A stretch of DNA of 64,000 nt from Anaerostipes sp. (lineage in GTDB: Bacteria > Bacillota > Clostridia > Lachnospirales > Lachnospiraceae), in contig NZ_JAGZSD010000005.1 in NCBI RefSeq assembly GCF_018381315.1, positions 62,001-126,000 of the forward strand. The letters run 5' to 3'. Shown here one piece after another: positions 17,162-25,327 of this stretch. The stretch's first letter is position 1; every line of letters begins with the position of its first letter. The notes below the pieces were generated by a model that did no database searches, was not told where the DNA came from, and saw only the letters and a list, made by a program, of their open reading frames with translations. The position numbers and the translations under genes are program-made.

Positions 17162-18211
17162 TTATTCCTCACTGTCAATCAATATCTTTCCCTTTACAGC
17201 ACCTTTCTCTTTATAAAGCTCAAAGGCGTCCCCAATGTTTGATAAAGGCATCTTCCGAAAAATCAATGACTCATCAAATTTCAGCTGTCCGGTTTTGAAA
17301 TAATGAGCCGTGAGTTCCCACTCTTTTCCGGGAAAAGGCGCACTGTAAGACATCCACGATCCGGTCAGGGTAAATTCTTTTCGGTTCATGTTTTCCCATT
17401 CTTCTACACTGAACGATAATTCTTTGGTCGGAGTTCCTATAAAACAGACTCCTGCTTTGTTGGCTGCAAGATGAAATGCATATTTCATAGTTGTGGTAAC
17501 TCCTGCGGTTTCATACACATAGCCGAACCCTTTGCCTCCGGTAAGCGACATGGCCTGCTCCATAAAGTCTTCATCCAATGTATTGATTCCTTCATCAATT
17601 CCAAGCTTTCTTGCCAGTTCCAGCCTCTCATGACTGATATCAAACACTGTGACTTTTTTTGCTCCGAAAATTTTCGCCCATTGGGCTGTAAACAGCCCGA
17701 TGGTTCCGCCGCCCAGAATTGCCACGTCTTCTCCTCCCTGGTAGCCGGTTCTTAAAAGTCCGTGAAGGGCAACCGTTGCCGGCTCAAAGAACGCTCCCTG
17801 TTCAAAGGAAACTGTATCTTCAAACTTTACTGCATTTTTCTCCGGCACAGCCACATATTCTGCAAAGCTTCCAAACTGCCTGGAGCCTATAAAGCTGTAG
17901 TGTCTGCAGAGAGAGTAATTCCCTTTCTGACAGTCTTCGCACTCCATACAGGGCACCAAAGGCACGCCTGCCACCCGGTCACCCGGCTTCAGAGAGGATA
18001 CTTCTTCTCCTATGGCTTCTACTACCCCGGAAAATTCATGCCCTAAGACATTGGGGAAGAAATGGCATGCATCCCCGTTGACTCTCGGCACATCAGAACC
18101 GCAGATTCCTGTGTACTTTACCTTGATTAATACCTGTCCCTTTTCCGGCACCGGTGTTTTGATCTCCTCATACCGGATATCATTTTTTGCATGGACTACT
18201 CCTGCTTTCAT
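17162..18211 (-). CDS. gatD: Zinc-dependent polyol-phosphate dehydrogenase (galactitol-1-phosphate 5-dehydrogenase)
   Basis: A 349-residue medium-chain dehydrogenase with catalytic zinc ligands in TGICGSDVPR and GHEFSGVVE, the structural zinc lobe CMECEDCQKGNYSLC, and an NAD-binding Rossmann motif GGGTIGLFTAQWAKIFGAKKV. In this operon it should oxidise galactitol 1-phosphate to tagatose 6-phosphate. Start at ATG 18211 (MKAGVVHAKNDIRYEE) is preferred; a GTG three codons earlier begins right after the aldolase stop and overlaps the GGTGAGG ribosome binding site. It lies directly after the aldolase and before the kinase. Confidence 0.88.
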   Translation of the reverse strand: MKAGVVHAKNDIRYEEIKTPVPEKGQVLIKVKYTGICGSDVPRVNGDACHFFPNVLGHEFSGVVEAIGEEVSSLKPGDRVAGVPLVPCMECEDCQKGNYSLCRHYSFIGSRQFGSFAEYVAVPEKNAVKFEDTVSFEQGAFFEPATVALHGLLRTGYQGGEDVAILGGGTIGLFTAQWAKIFGAKKVTVFDISHERLELARKLGIDEGINTLDEDFMEQAMSLTGGKGFGYVYETAGVTTTMKYAFHLAANKAGVCFIGTPTKELSFSVEEWENMNRKEFTLTGSWMSYSAPFPGKEWELTAHYFKTGQLKFDESLIFRKMPLSNIGDAFELYKEKGAVKGKILIDSEE

Positions 18212-18220
18212 TGTCCTCAC

Positions 18221-19069
18221 CTAAGCCCTTCCTTCACTCTTTACCACTTTAATTTTTGATTTCACGTATTCCTTTACCATTTCTTTTCCTGCCAGATTGT
18301 ATTTTTTCGGGTCAATGGTATCCGGATGTTTCTTAAGCACGCTGGTTACCCCTTTTGTAAAGGCAATTCTTAAATCTGTAGCGTAATTCACCTTACAGAT
18401 CCCTCTGCTGACACACTCAGTCACAGTCTCATCCGGCACACCGCTCGTTCCGTGGAGCACCAGAGGAACAGAAACTGCTTCCCTGATTTCGGAGAGACGC
18501 ACAAGATCCAGTTTTGGTTCTCCTTTATAAACTCCATGTGCCGTTCCGATAGCAACTGCCAGGGAAGTGATCCCGGTCTTGTTTACAAATTCCAGGGCTT
18601 CGGAAGGTTCCGTGTAGCCTCCGGCTCCCCCGTCCAGGTCATCTTCCTTTCCTCCGACTTTCCCAAGCTCTGCTTCCACAGGGATTCCGGACGGAGCACA
18701 GGCGTCTGCCACAGACTTGGTGAGCCTGATATTTTCCTCAAATGATTCATGGGAACCATCGATCATAATGGATGTATATCCTGTTCTTAATGCCTGCATC
18801 GCCAATTCAAAGCTGCTTCCATGGTCCAGATGCATAGCAATGGGTACGCCGGCACGGCTGGCTGCTGTTTTTACATTTGCCAGAAAATAATCCAGCCCCG
18901 CATATTTTACCGTTGACGGTGTGGTCTGCATGATAACCGGGGATTTCAGTTCCTCTGCGGCTTCCATCACCGCCATGACCATTTCCATGTTTTCTACATT
19001 GAATGCACCTACTGCGTACCCACCCTTTTGGGCATCAAGGAGCATCTGTTTGGTTGTCACTAAAGGCAT
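18221..19069 (-). CDS. gatY: Class II ketose-bisphosphate aldolase (tagatose-1,6-bisphosphate type)
   Basis: A 282-residue zinc-dependent aldolase. Metal and catalytic motifs: MHLDHGSSFE with the HxxH-like His pair near 80-84, IMIDGSHESFEENI, VEAELGKVGGKEDD, AVAIGTAHGVYKGEPKLD and LVLHGTSGVPDE. This is the GatY/KbaY-like class II group, cleaving tagatose 1,6-bisphosphate (or fructose 1,6-bisphosphate) to dihydroxyacetone phosphate and glyceraldehyde 3-phosphate. Operon context favours tagatose bisphosphate. No GatZ/KbaZ partner is nearby, so it presumably works without one. GGAGG lies upstream of the ATG. Confidence 0.87.
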   Translation of the reverse strand: MPLVTTKQMLLDAQKGGYAVGAFNVENMEMVMAVMEAAEELKSPVIMQTTPSTVKYAGLDYFLANVKTAASRAGVPIAMHLDHGSSFELAMQALRTGYTSIMIDGSHESFEENIRLTKSVADACAPSGIPVEAELGKVGGKEDDLDGGAGGYTEPSEALEFVNKTGITSLAVAIGTAHGVYKGEPKLDLVRLSEIREAVSVPLVLHGTSGVPDETVTECVSRGICKVNYATDLRIAFTKGVTSVLKKHPDTIDPKKYNLAGKEMVKEYVKSKIKVVKSEGRA

Positions 19070-19134
19070 ATTTCTTCCTCCTTATATCTTCATCAGTCCG
19101 GGCGGGCAAAAGCCCGCCCGTTTTCCTGGATTAT

Positions 19135-20490
19135 TTACTGTTCTTCTTTTAATGCCGCTGCCCTGGCTTTGGATGTTCTCACGGTAAATATCAGACAAAT
19201 GATATAGATCACAGCGATAACTGCAAGTCCTGCAACATTTTCCCTTGTAAAGATCTGTGTGAATATGTAAGTGATCGGTGAACCTCCCTGATCGAGAGCT
19301 GCAATCTGTGATGCCCCTTTTGTAAGGTTTACGGATTTGGCAAGAGCCGTAGTCCATGGAATTGCCTGATTGGCGATCCAGATGGTCACATACATGATGA
19401 CCGAACCGGAAATCAGAGTCCTGAACAGATTTCCTTTGTGGACTGCGACAGCGATTGCAATAAAGAAACCGATGGTTGCCAGATCACCGAACGGCAGAAT
19501 CACATTGCCCGGCACAATCACTGCAATCAAAATGGTCAGAGGGATAAAAATCAGCCCTGCGGTAACTACCTGGGAATCTCCCAGAAGGATTGCCGGATCA
19601 AGTCCGATGTAAAACTCTCCGTCTCCGGAACGTTTGGTCAAAATTTCCTTCATTCTCTCTGAGATCGGCATCAGCCCTTCCATGATACATTTCGTGATCT
19701 TAGGCATGAGCACCATGACTGCAGACATTTTAATGCCCAGCTGAAGAGCACCCTGGAAATTGTAGCCCGCCAAAGCGCCTACAAGTGCTCCGAGGATTCC
19801 TCCGATGACGATAGGTTCTCCCAGAACTCCCACCTTTTCCTGAAGTTTATCTGCAGTTAAGCTGATTTTATTCAGCCCCGGAATCTTTTCAATAACAGCG
19901 TCGATGGCACAGGCAAACGGAGCCATGTAGGTGGATGTACCATGAGGAACCGTAAGGCCCTCCAATTCAAAGTAATCTTCCATGAGCGGTGCATATAAGT
20001 CACCGAATTTGTATGCAAATACTGCATGGACAACCACGCCTGCAATTCCGATTGCAAAGTTTCCGGTTACCGCATAGGCAATCGCTCCTGTAAATGTCAT
20101 ATGCCAAATGTTCCATATATCAATGTTTACGGTCTTGGTAAGTTTGAGTACAAGCATCACCACGTTCACAAGGATTGCTACCGGTATTGCCACAGTGGCA
20201 ATGCCGGATGCCCAGGTAATCGGCGACATGCCGGGCCATCCCACATCTACCACACTCATATGAAGTCCGAATGTCTCGGACATAGCCTTTGCCGCAGGCC
20301 CCAGGTTGGCATTCATCATATCGACAATGAGTCCAAGTCCCACAAATCCGACTCCGACCATAAGCCCCGCACGGATTGCCTTCCCAACCTTCACCCCAAC
20401 AATGATACTCAGCACTGCAATGACAAGGGGCAGCATAACTGAAGCTCCCAGGCCAATAATATAATTAATTGCATCTCCAAAAATACCCAT
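19135..20490 (-). CDS. gatC: PTS galactitol-specific IIC permease
   Basis: The membrane channel (451 residues, about ten hydrophobic segments) of a GAT-family phosphotransferase system. The family signature region DVGWPGMSPITWASGIATVAIPVAI and VPHGTSTYMAPFACAIDAVIEKIPGLN is present. It moves galactitol across the membrane while IIB phosphorylates it. It lies between the IIB and aldolase genes in the same orientation; the 41-base gap to IIB contains GGAGAAAAAC before the ATG. The symbol here means the PTS gatC, not the amidotransferase gatC at 40147. Confidence 0.9.
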   Translation of the reverse strand: MGIFGDAINYIIGLGASVMLPLVIAVLSIIVGVKVGKAIRAGLMVGVGFVGLGLIVDMMNANLGPAAKAMSETFGLHMSVVDVGWPGMSPITWASGIATVAIPVAILVNVVMLVLKLTKTVNIDIWNIWHMTFTGAIAYAVTGNFAIGIAGVVVHAVFAYKFGDLYAPLMEDYFELEGLTVPHGTSTYMAPFACAIDAVIEKIPGLNKISLTADKLQEKVGVLGEPIVIGGILGALVGALAGYNFQGALQLGIKMSAVMVLMPKITKCIMEGLMPISERMKEILTKRSGDGEFYIGLDPAILLGDSQVVTAGLIFIPLTILIAVIVPGNVILPFGDLATIGFFIAIAVAVHKGNLFRTLISGSVIMYVTIWIANQAIPWTTALAKSVNLTKGASQIAALDQGGSPITYIFTQIFTRENVAGLAVIAVIYIICLIFTVRTSKARAAALKEEQ

Positions 20491-20531
20491 AGTTTTTCTC
20501 CTTTACCTCCTTGATGTATTCTGCACGATTG

Positions 20532-20807
20532 TTATTTCAGCACGTCCAGGATTTTCTCTTTTGTCTTTTCTACTCCGATTCCTGAGATAAACGGCATTCC
20601 TGTAATCAGCGGCACACCAAAATCCCTTTTTACCTTCGATGTTGTTACAATAAGATCTGCCGGAAGGTTGGACTCAATCTCTGAAATTCTCACCTGTGCA
20701 ATTTCCACATCGATTCCGTTTTCCTTAGCCAGATCCACTACTGCGTTGGCTGCTACTGTTGATGTTGCCACTGCTCCTCCGCACGCTACGATCACTTTCT
20801 TTTTCAT
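20532..20807 (-). CDS. gatB: PTS galactitol-specific IIB component
   Basis: A 91-residue cytosolic IIB phosphocarrier. The P-loop-like phosphorylation site is KVIVACGGAVATSTVAANAV with Cys9 as phosphoryl acceptor, and the end LITGMPFISGIGVEKTKEKI is typical of GatB. The start ATGA overlaps the stop of the IIA gene, indicating translational coupling. It receives phosphate from the IIA encoded just upstream and passes it to galactitol at IIC. Confidence 0.92.
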   Translation of the reverse strand: MKKKVIVACGGAVATSTVAANAVVDLAKENGIDVEIAQVRISEIESNLPADLIVTTSKVKRDFGVPLITGMPFISGIGVEKTKEKILDVLK

Positions 20808-21268
20808 AATGAATTCTCCTTTTCTTTGATAATATTTATAATTTCTTCCGGATCCTGCGCATTGCTGAGTTTGTCTATCACATCGAGATCCCGCAGTATC
20901 CCTAAAATTGCCTGTAATAATTCCAGATGTCCTTTTTCATCCACAGCCAGCATGAAAATCACCCGGACATCCACTGTTTCATCATCCGTCCCCATCTGCA
21001 CAAAGGAGACAGGCTTTTTTGTAGTGACAATGGCGATGCCCTTTTTCAGAACATGGCTCACATCTGTATGGGGAATTGCGACTCCCGCTCCTCCCATATC
21101 GACGCCTGTAGGAAAATCTTTTTCCCTCTGTTTCAGTGCCTCTACATAACTGTCTTTACAGTAGCCGAGGGAAATCAGCTTTCCTCCCGCCTCTTCAAAA
21201 ATACTGCCGCTGTCTTCGGCGTCAATCTGAGGCAGAATCAGTTCCTTATTTAATCGTTCCCAAACCAT
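20804..21268 (-). CDS. gatA: PTS IIA component (fructose/mannitol-galactitol type)
   Basis: A 154-residue EIIA of the type-2 fold. The phosphorylated His is in GGAGVAIPHTDVSHVLKKGIAIV. It is phosphorylated by HPr and hands on to the IIB immediately downstream. It starts 4 bases after the stop of the PRD regulator, with AAAGGAG as its ribosome binding site, so regulator and transport genes form one transcript. Confidence 0.9.
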   Translation of the reverse strand: MVWERLNKELILPQIDAEDSGSIFEEAGGKLISLGYCKDSYVEALKQREKDFPTGVDMGGAGVAIPHTDVSHVLKKGIAIVTTKKPVSFVQMGTDDETVDVRVIFMLAVDEKGHLELLQAILGILRDLDVIDKLSNAQDPEEIINIIKEKENSL

Positions 21269-21272
21269 GATG

Positions 21273-23363
21273 TCACTCCTTTATTCTTTGTTCATATGTT
21301 TTGATGACTGCCGCTGTCTCACGCGGGCTTTCTGCATTCCACAGGTCTTCCTTAAACCGCTGATTTGTCAGCATATTCACCAGATGGAAGAATGCTTTGA
21401 TATGTTTTTTGTGGTCTACGGTGCTCAGGCAGCAGAAGAATCTTACTTCCTCCCGGTCTCCGTCTTCATCCTCAATAACCACAGGATTGTTCAGGCGGAT
21501 CATATTCATTCCCACTTTCCTGCTGCCCAGTTCAAATCCTTCATGGGGCAGCGCAAACCCTTTGGATATTACGATATAACTGCCGTTCTCCAGTACATTT
21601 TGGATCATGGCATCCACATACCGCTCTTCGATATAGTTCTTTTTAAGCAGCGGTTCTGCCGATTTCCTGATGGCTTCCTTCCAGTCTGAGCACTCAATGT
21701 CCAGCTGAATATTTTCTTCCTTTAAAAGTTCACACAGCAGCGGTTCCCGGTCTTCATCAAAAGGCTCTCCAAAATACTCATAGATCTTTTCTGAAACTTC
21801 CCGGAACAGTTCCGGATCTTTGATTACCGGCCGCAGCAGGGAAGAAAGCTCTCCCGGATTTTTCTCCCTTTCGGGCAGCTCCTTTCTGCGGACCCTGTTC
21901 TTTTTCTGGAGAATCTCGATCTTTTTATTGACCCTCAGGTAATCTTCATCAGAAAACATAGGTGTTACCAGCACATATTCTCCTTCATAATTCTTCAGGG
22001 GAATGGTGGACACGATCATATCAATGTCCTCATAGCTGCTTTTTCTCAGATCATGGGCAGAGACCACATCTACAATATGGAAATCAAAACGGTTCCTCAT
22101 TTTGGCAAGCAGAAGCTGTGATGTTCCAACTCCCCCGTTGCAGACAATGACAACCCGGAAATCAATCTCCTTCTTTTTTCTCCGCTCCAGTGCTGCACTG
22201 ATGTGAATGACTATGTAATCTGTCTCGATCTCCATAATCTTTCTTCCAACGAACCGCTCCAGCATTTCCAGATTATGTTCCACTGCATTCAGAACCTTCT
22301 GGTTCTGTTCTACAATTTCTTTGAGAAAATCATCCCTCTGTGTAATGTTGAACTCTTTCGTAAAAATAGATTCCAAATGATTGACCAGATTTTCATAAAA
22401 AACAAAATCCCGGTTCAGATCCACATGAAGCTCGTTGGATATCTGTTCAATGAATTTTCTTGTGACCAGCTGAAGCCCTATAATTCTCTGATTCCTGCTG
22501 TCCTTTTTTATATAGCTCAAACTGTCTAAAATATCACTGAGCAGTTCCTTTTCTCCCTGGCTTTCAGGAAGTTCCCAGTACTGGGAGACATACTTTAAAA
22601 TATCCTCTGCCATCTCGTACTTGCTTTTCCTTACTCCCGCTGACTCTGTAATCTGATGCCCCTGCTTGACTCTCTGGATCATGATGGTCAGGTAGGAGAG
22701 CAGATAGTGAAACGACGCATCGGTTAAAAACCTCCCATGTGTATGTTCCTGCTCATTGATGATTTTCTGCAGGTTTTGCTTATCTTCTTTCTTCAGCCTG
22801 TCATTGATGTTCAGTCCCCTGATAAAAGTCTGGACTGCGGAGCCCTGGCTCTGTTCCAAGCCGTCCTGGTTCAGAAGCTTTAACAGGCATGCCCTTTTAT
22901 CGCTTTCTTTTCCCCGAAGGACAAGCCCCTTGTTGGAATGGGATTCCACAGTGAGCTGTTCTTTTGCCAGCATCTGTTTAACACTTTCTAAATCATTGAT
23001 GACTGTGGCTCTGCTCACATACAGAAGCTCTCCCATATTGGATAAGGTCGTATATCCGGAAGCCTGGATCAGGATTGCCGCAATCAGCAGCTTCCTTTCT
23101 CCTTTTGACAGCCTGTATGTGTAAAAATCGTTTTGGTTAAACATTCCCGCCGCCAGCTCAATGTCGTCTTCCACAAGAAGTGTCCCGTTGCTTCCAAGCT
23201 TGATTTGAGAAAGCTCATGCTGCTCCAGGAAGTCATTGACATCGTTGATGTCATTTCTTATGGTGCGCTCCGACACCTGAAATTTCTCTGCCAGTTCCGA
23301 GATTCGGAAACTTTTTTCCGAGTCCATCAGCCCCAGCAGAATATCCCTTGATCTCTTGTTCAT
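21273..23363 (-). CDS. PRD-containing transcriptional regulator of the galactitol operon (MtlR/LicR type)
   Basis: A 696-residue multidomain activator. Order: HTH_11 (~5-60, SRDILLGLMDSEKSFRISEL ... VSERTIRNDIND), a second Mga-like HTH (~85-150, TLSNMGELLYVSRATVINDL), PRD1 (~175-285), PRD2 (~290-395), a GatB-like IIB domain with Cys in VVIVCNGGVGTSQLLLAKM (~405-490), and an EIIA-2 domain with His in GFALPHEGFELG (~545-690). Phosphorylation of PRD, IIB and IIA residues by the PTS couples activity to substrate and glucose status. It heads the operon it presumably activates. Confidence 0.9.
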   Translation of the reverse strand: MNKRSRDILLGLMDSEKSFRISELAEKFQVSERTIRNDINDVNDFLEQHELSQIKLGSNGTLLVEDDIELAAGMFNQNDFYTYRLSKGERKLLIAAILIQASGYTTLSNMGELLYVSRATVINDLESVKQMLAKEQLTVESHSNKGLVLRGKESDKRACLLKLLNQDGLEQSQGSAVQTFIRGLNINDRLKKEDKQNLQKIINEQEHTHGRFLTDASFHYLLSYLTIMIQRVKQGHQITESAGVRKSKYEMAEDILKYVSQYWELPESQGEKELLSDILDSLSYIKKDSRNQRIIGLQLVTRKFIEQISNELHVDLNRDFVFYENLVNHLESIFTKEFNITQRDDFLKEIVEQNQKVLNAVEHNLEMLERFVGRKIMEIETDYIVIHISAALERRKKKEIDFRVVIVCNGGVGTSQLLLAKMRNRFDFHIVDVVSAHDLRKSSYEDIDMIVSTIPLKNYEGEYVLVTPMFSDEDYLRVNKKIEILQKKNRVRRKELPEREKNPGELSSLLRPVIKDPELFREVSEKIYEYFGEPFDEDREPLLCELLKEENIQLDIECSDWKEAIRKSAEPLLKKNYIEERYVDAMIQNVLENGSYIVISKGFALPHEGFELGSRKVGMNMIRLNNPVVIEDEDGDREEVRFFCCLSTVDHKKHIKAFFHLVNMLTNQRFKEDLWNAESPRETAAVIKTYEQRIKE

Positions 23364-23394
23364 TTTTATCCCTCCGTTGCTGTGTCTTTACTAT

Positions 23395-23423
23395 ATCATC
23401 GCCCGATTTCAAAAAACAGTCAA
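23395..23423 (-). promoter_or_regulatory. Putative promoter of the galactitol operon
   Basis: Minus strand TTGACT, 17-bp spacer, GATGAT (followed by ATAGT). The -35 is near consensus; the -10 is weaker, as expected for an activated operon. Confidence 0.5.
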
Positions 23424-23445
23424 AAGGCTTTCTTACATTTTTGCA

Positions 23446-23500
23446 AAAAAATAAACAGGTCTAAAACCTTTCCATACATTTTGAAAAGTTTTAGACCTGT
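23446..23500 (-). terminator. Terminator after the HAD gene at 23508
   Basis: A 13-bp perfect stem (ACAGGTCTAAAAC / GTTTTAGACCTGT) with a 20-nt loop, followed on the minus strand by TTATTTTTTT. Its other face could serve in the opposite direction but no plus-strand gene ends here. Confidence 0.8.
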
Positions 23501-23507
23501 CTTTTTA

Positions 23508-24206
23508 TCACAGAAGCTTCTGCAGCAGCCGGTACAGTTCCTCATCAGAGCCGACACAGTAATCCGGCCGCACTTCCGATGCCGGACAGGCATGCTTCCT
23601 CCGGTTCATCCAGATGGAATGAAGCCCTGCGTTCTTTGCCCCTTCTACATCGTTGCGGAAGGAATCCCCTACATACCAGACCGAGTCTTTCTGAAGTTCC
23701 ATAGCCTCACAGGCATGCACAAAAATACGTCTGTCCGGTTTTGCTGTCCCTACATCCCCGGACACAAAAACAGCTTCCTCCGGAAACCACTGCCTGAGTC
23801 CCAGCGTCTTTATTTTTTCCCACTGATGCCCGGACGGTCCGTTTGTAATGATTCCAATCCGTATTCTGTCACGGCAGAACGCAAGGATATTTTTCATAAC
23901 ATCTGAAACTGCAATCTGCTTTTGATACGCTCCGTACAGCCTCTGAAATTCAAGCCCAAGTTCATCCGAAACCGGTATATGAAACTCCTGCAGCGGCTTT
24001 CGGATCCGGTAAATATACATCTCATCCATTGTCATCTGTCCGTTCTGAGACTGTTCAAAAGCCTCATCACTGTATTTTCTGCTCAGTGCAAACAGCCGGT
24101 TTATATCGATCCCGTATGTTCCGCCAAACAGCTTTTTATAGGCTCTTTCAAACGGTGCCAGCTGGTCATATAATGTATCATCTACATCAAATAAAATTGC
24201 ATCCAT
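23508..24206 (-). CDS. HAD-family hydrolase (YjjG-like)
   Basis: A 232-residue HAD superfamily phosphatase beginning MDAILFDVDDTLYDQLAPFE (motif I with DxDDT, as in YjjG/pyrimidine nucleotidase and haloacid dehalogenase-like groups), motif II GIITNGPSGHQWEKI, Lys in GTAKPDRRIF and motif IV YVGDSFRNDVEGAKNAG. Probably removes phosphate from nucleotides or small esters; substrate not determinable. GAGGGGAAG precedes the ATG at 24206; in-frame Mets further upstream would add a hydrophobic stretch foreign to the family and are rejected. It is divergent from the radical SAM gene. Confidence 0.86.
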   Translation of the reverse strand: MDAILFDVDDTLYDQLAPFERAYKKLFGGTYGIDINRLFALSRKYSDEAFEQSQNGQMTMDEMYIYRIRKPLQEFHIPVSDELGLEFQRLYGAYQKQIAVSDVMKNILAFCRDRIRIGIITNGPSGHQWEKIKTLGLRQWFPEEAVFVSGDVGTAKPDRRIFVHACEAMELQKDSVWYVGDSFRNDVEGAKNAGLHSIWMNRRKHACPASEVRPDYCVGSDEELYRLLQKLL

Positions 24207-24348
24207 ATGGTTCTTCCCCTCTGTATTTTTCTGTTTTTCAGTGTATACGATGATTATAACTGACATTTTGATAAAACAGAAGATCGAATTACATTTTATA
24301 AAAATGAAAAAGTATGATATGGTAAAAGAAAAAAGGAGCATCTTTACT

Positions 24349-25275
24349 ATGACTTGGGACGGAAAACGCTATTACTCTCTTGACAGATATTTAAAACAGA
24401 CATTTGGCGAAAAAATATACAAAATATCTCTGGACGGCGGGTTCACCTGCCCCAACCGTGACGGAACCCTCGGCACCAGGGGATGTATTTTCTGCAGTGA
24501 AGGAGGCTCCGGAGATTTTGCTTCTGATTCATCTCTTTCGGTGACAGAACAGATAGAAGACGGGATCCGCCTGGTGGAGGGCAAATCCAATGCCCGGAAG
24601 TTCATCGCCTACTTCCAGGCATTTACCAATACTTACGCTCCTGTGGAAAAGTTAAACCGGATATACCGTGAAGCTCTGAGCCACGAAAAAATCATCGGAC
24701 TGTCTATTGGAACAAGGCCTGACTGTCTTCCTCCGGGTGTTCTTGATCTTCTGACAGAACTGAATAAAATAAAACCGGTCTTTGTGGAGCTGGGTCTTCA
24801 GACAATCCATGAGGACACGGCTCAAAGAATCCGCAGAGGCTATCCTCTCTCCTGTTTTAATCAGGCTGTAGATAAACTGCATAATAGAGGCATCAATATT
24901 GTTGTCCATCTCATTTTGGGACTGCCCGGTGAATCGGAAGAAAAAATGCTGGAATCTGTGAGATACTTAAACCGCCTGCCTGTTGACGGTGTCAAGCTTT
25001 CCCTGCTTCACGTACTGAAAAACACAGATCTGGGTGTCCTCTATGAAAAAGATCCATTTTATGTCTATGAACTGGATGATTATGTTTCTCTGGTCATTCG
25101 CTGTATAGAAGAATTAAGAGAAGATATCGTTATCCACCGCCTGACAGGCGACGGGCCGAGAGACCTTCTGATTGCTCCCCGCTGGACACTCCATAAAAGA
25201 AAAGTATTAAACGAAATTGCCCGGCGGATGAAGGAAACAGACAGCCGTCAGGGAAAACGTTTTCATGAACAATAA
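24349..25275 (+). CDS. Radical SAM protein, YhcC/TIGR01212 family
   Basis: A 308-residue radical SAM enzyme. It has the family's early motif GKRYYSLDRYLKQTFGEKIYKI, the GGFTCPNRDG segment, and the iron-sulfur ligands in a Cys cluster running from FTCPNRDGTLGTRGCIFC (C-x-rich spacing typical of TIGR01212, not the plain CxxxCxxC). Later SIGTRPDCLP and HLILGLPGESEEKMLES match YhcC. The reaction is unknown; relatives are grouped with elongator-like (ELP3) enzymes and may act on RNA or protein. AAAAGGAG sits 10 bases before ATG 24349, which sets the start. Confidence 0.87.
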   Translation: MTWDGKRYYSLDRYLKQTFGEKIYKISLDGGFTCPNRDGTLGTRGCIFCSEGGSGDFASDSSLSVTEQIEDGIRLVEGKSNARKFIAYFQAFTNTYAPVEKLNRIYREALSHEKIIGLSIGTRPDCLPPGVLDLLTELNKIKPVFVELGLQTIHEDTAQRIRRGYPLSCFNQAVDKLHNRGINIVVHLILGLPGESEEKMLESVRYLNRLPVDGVKLSLLHVLKNTDLGVLYEKDPFYVYELDDYVSLVIRCIEELREDIVIHRLTGDGPRDLLIAPRWTLHKRKVLNEIARRMKETDSRQGKRFHEQ

Positions 25276-25322
25276 AAGGAACCACCTTTCCTGATTTTTT
25301 TCTGTCAGGGATGGTTCCTTTC
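25270..25322. terminator. Bidirectional terminator between convergent genes
   Basis: AAAGGAACCA and TGGTTCCTTT form the outer stem and CCTGA/TCAGG the inner one, with T-rich loop and flanks. It lies exactly between the radical SAM gene (plus) and the GGDEF-EAL gene (minus) and can serve both. Confidence 0.85.
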
Positions 25323-25327
25323 TTCAT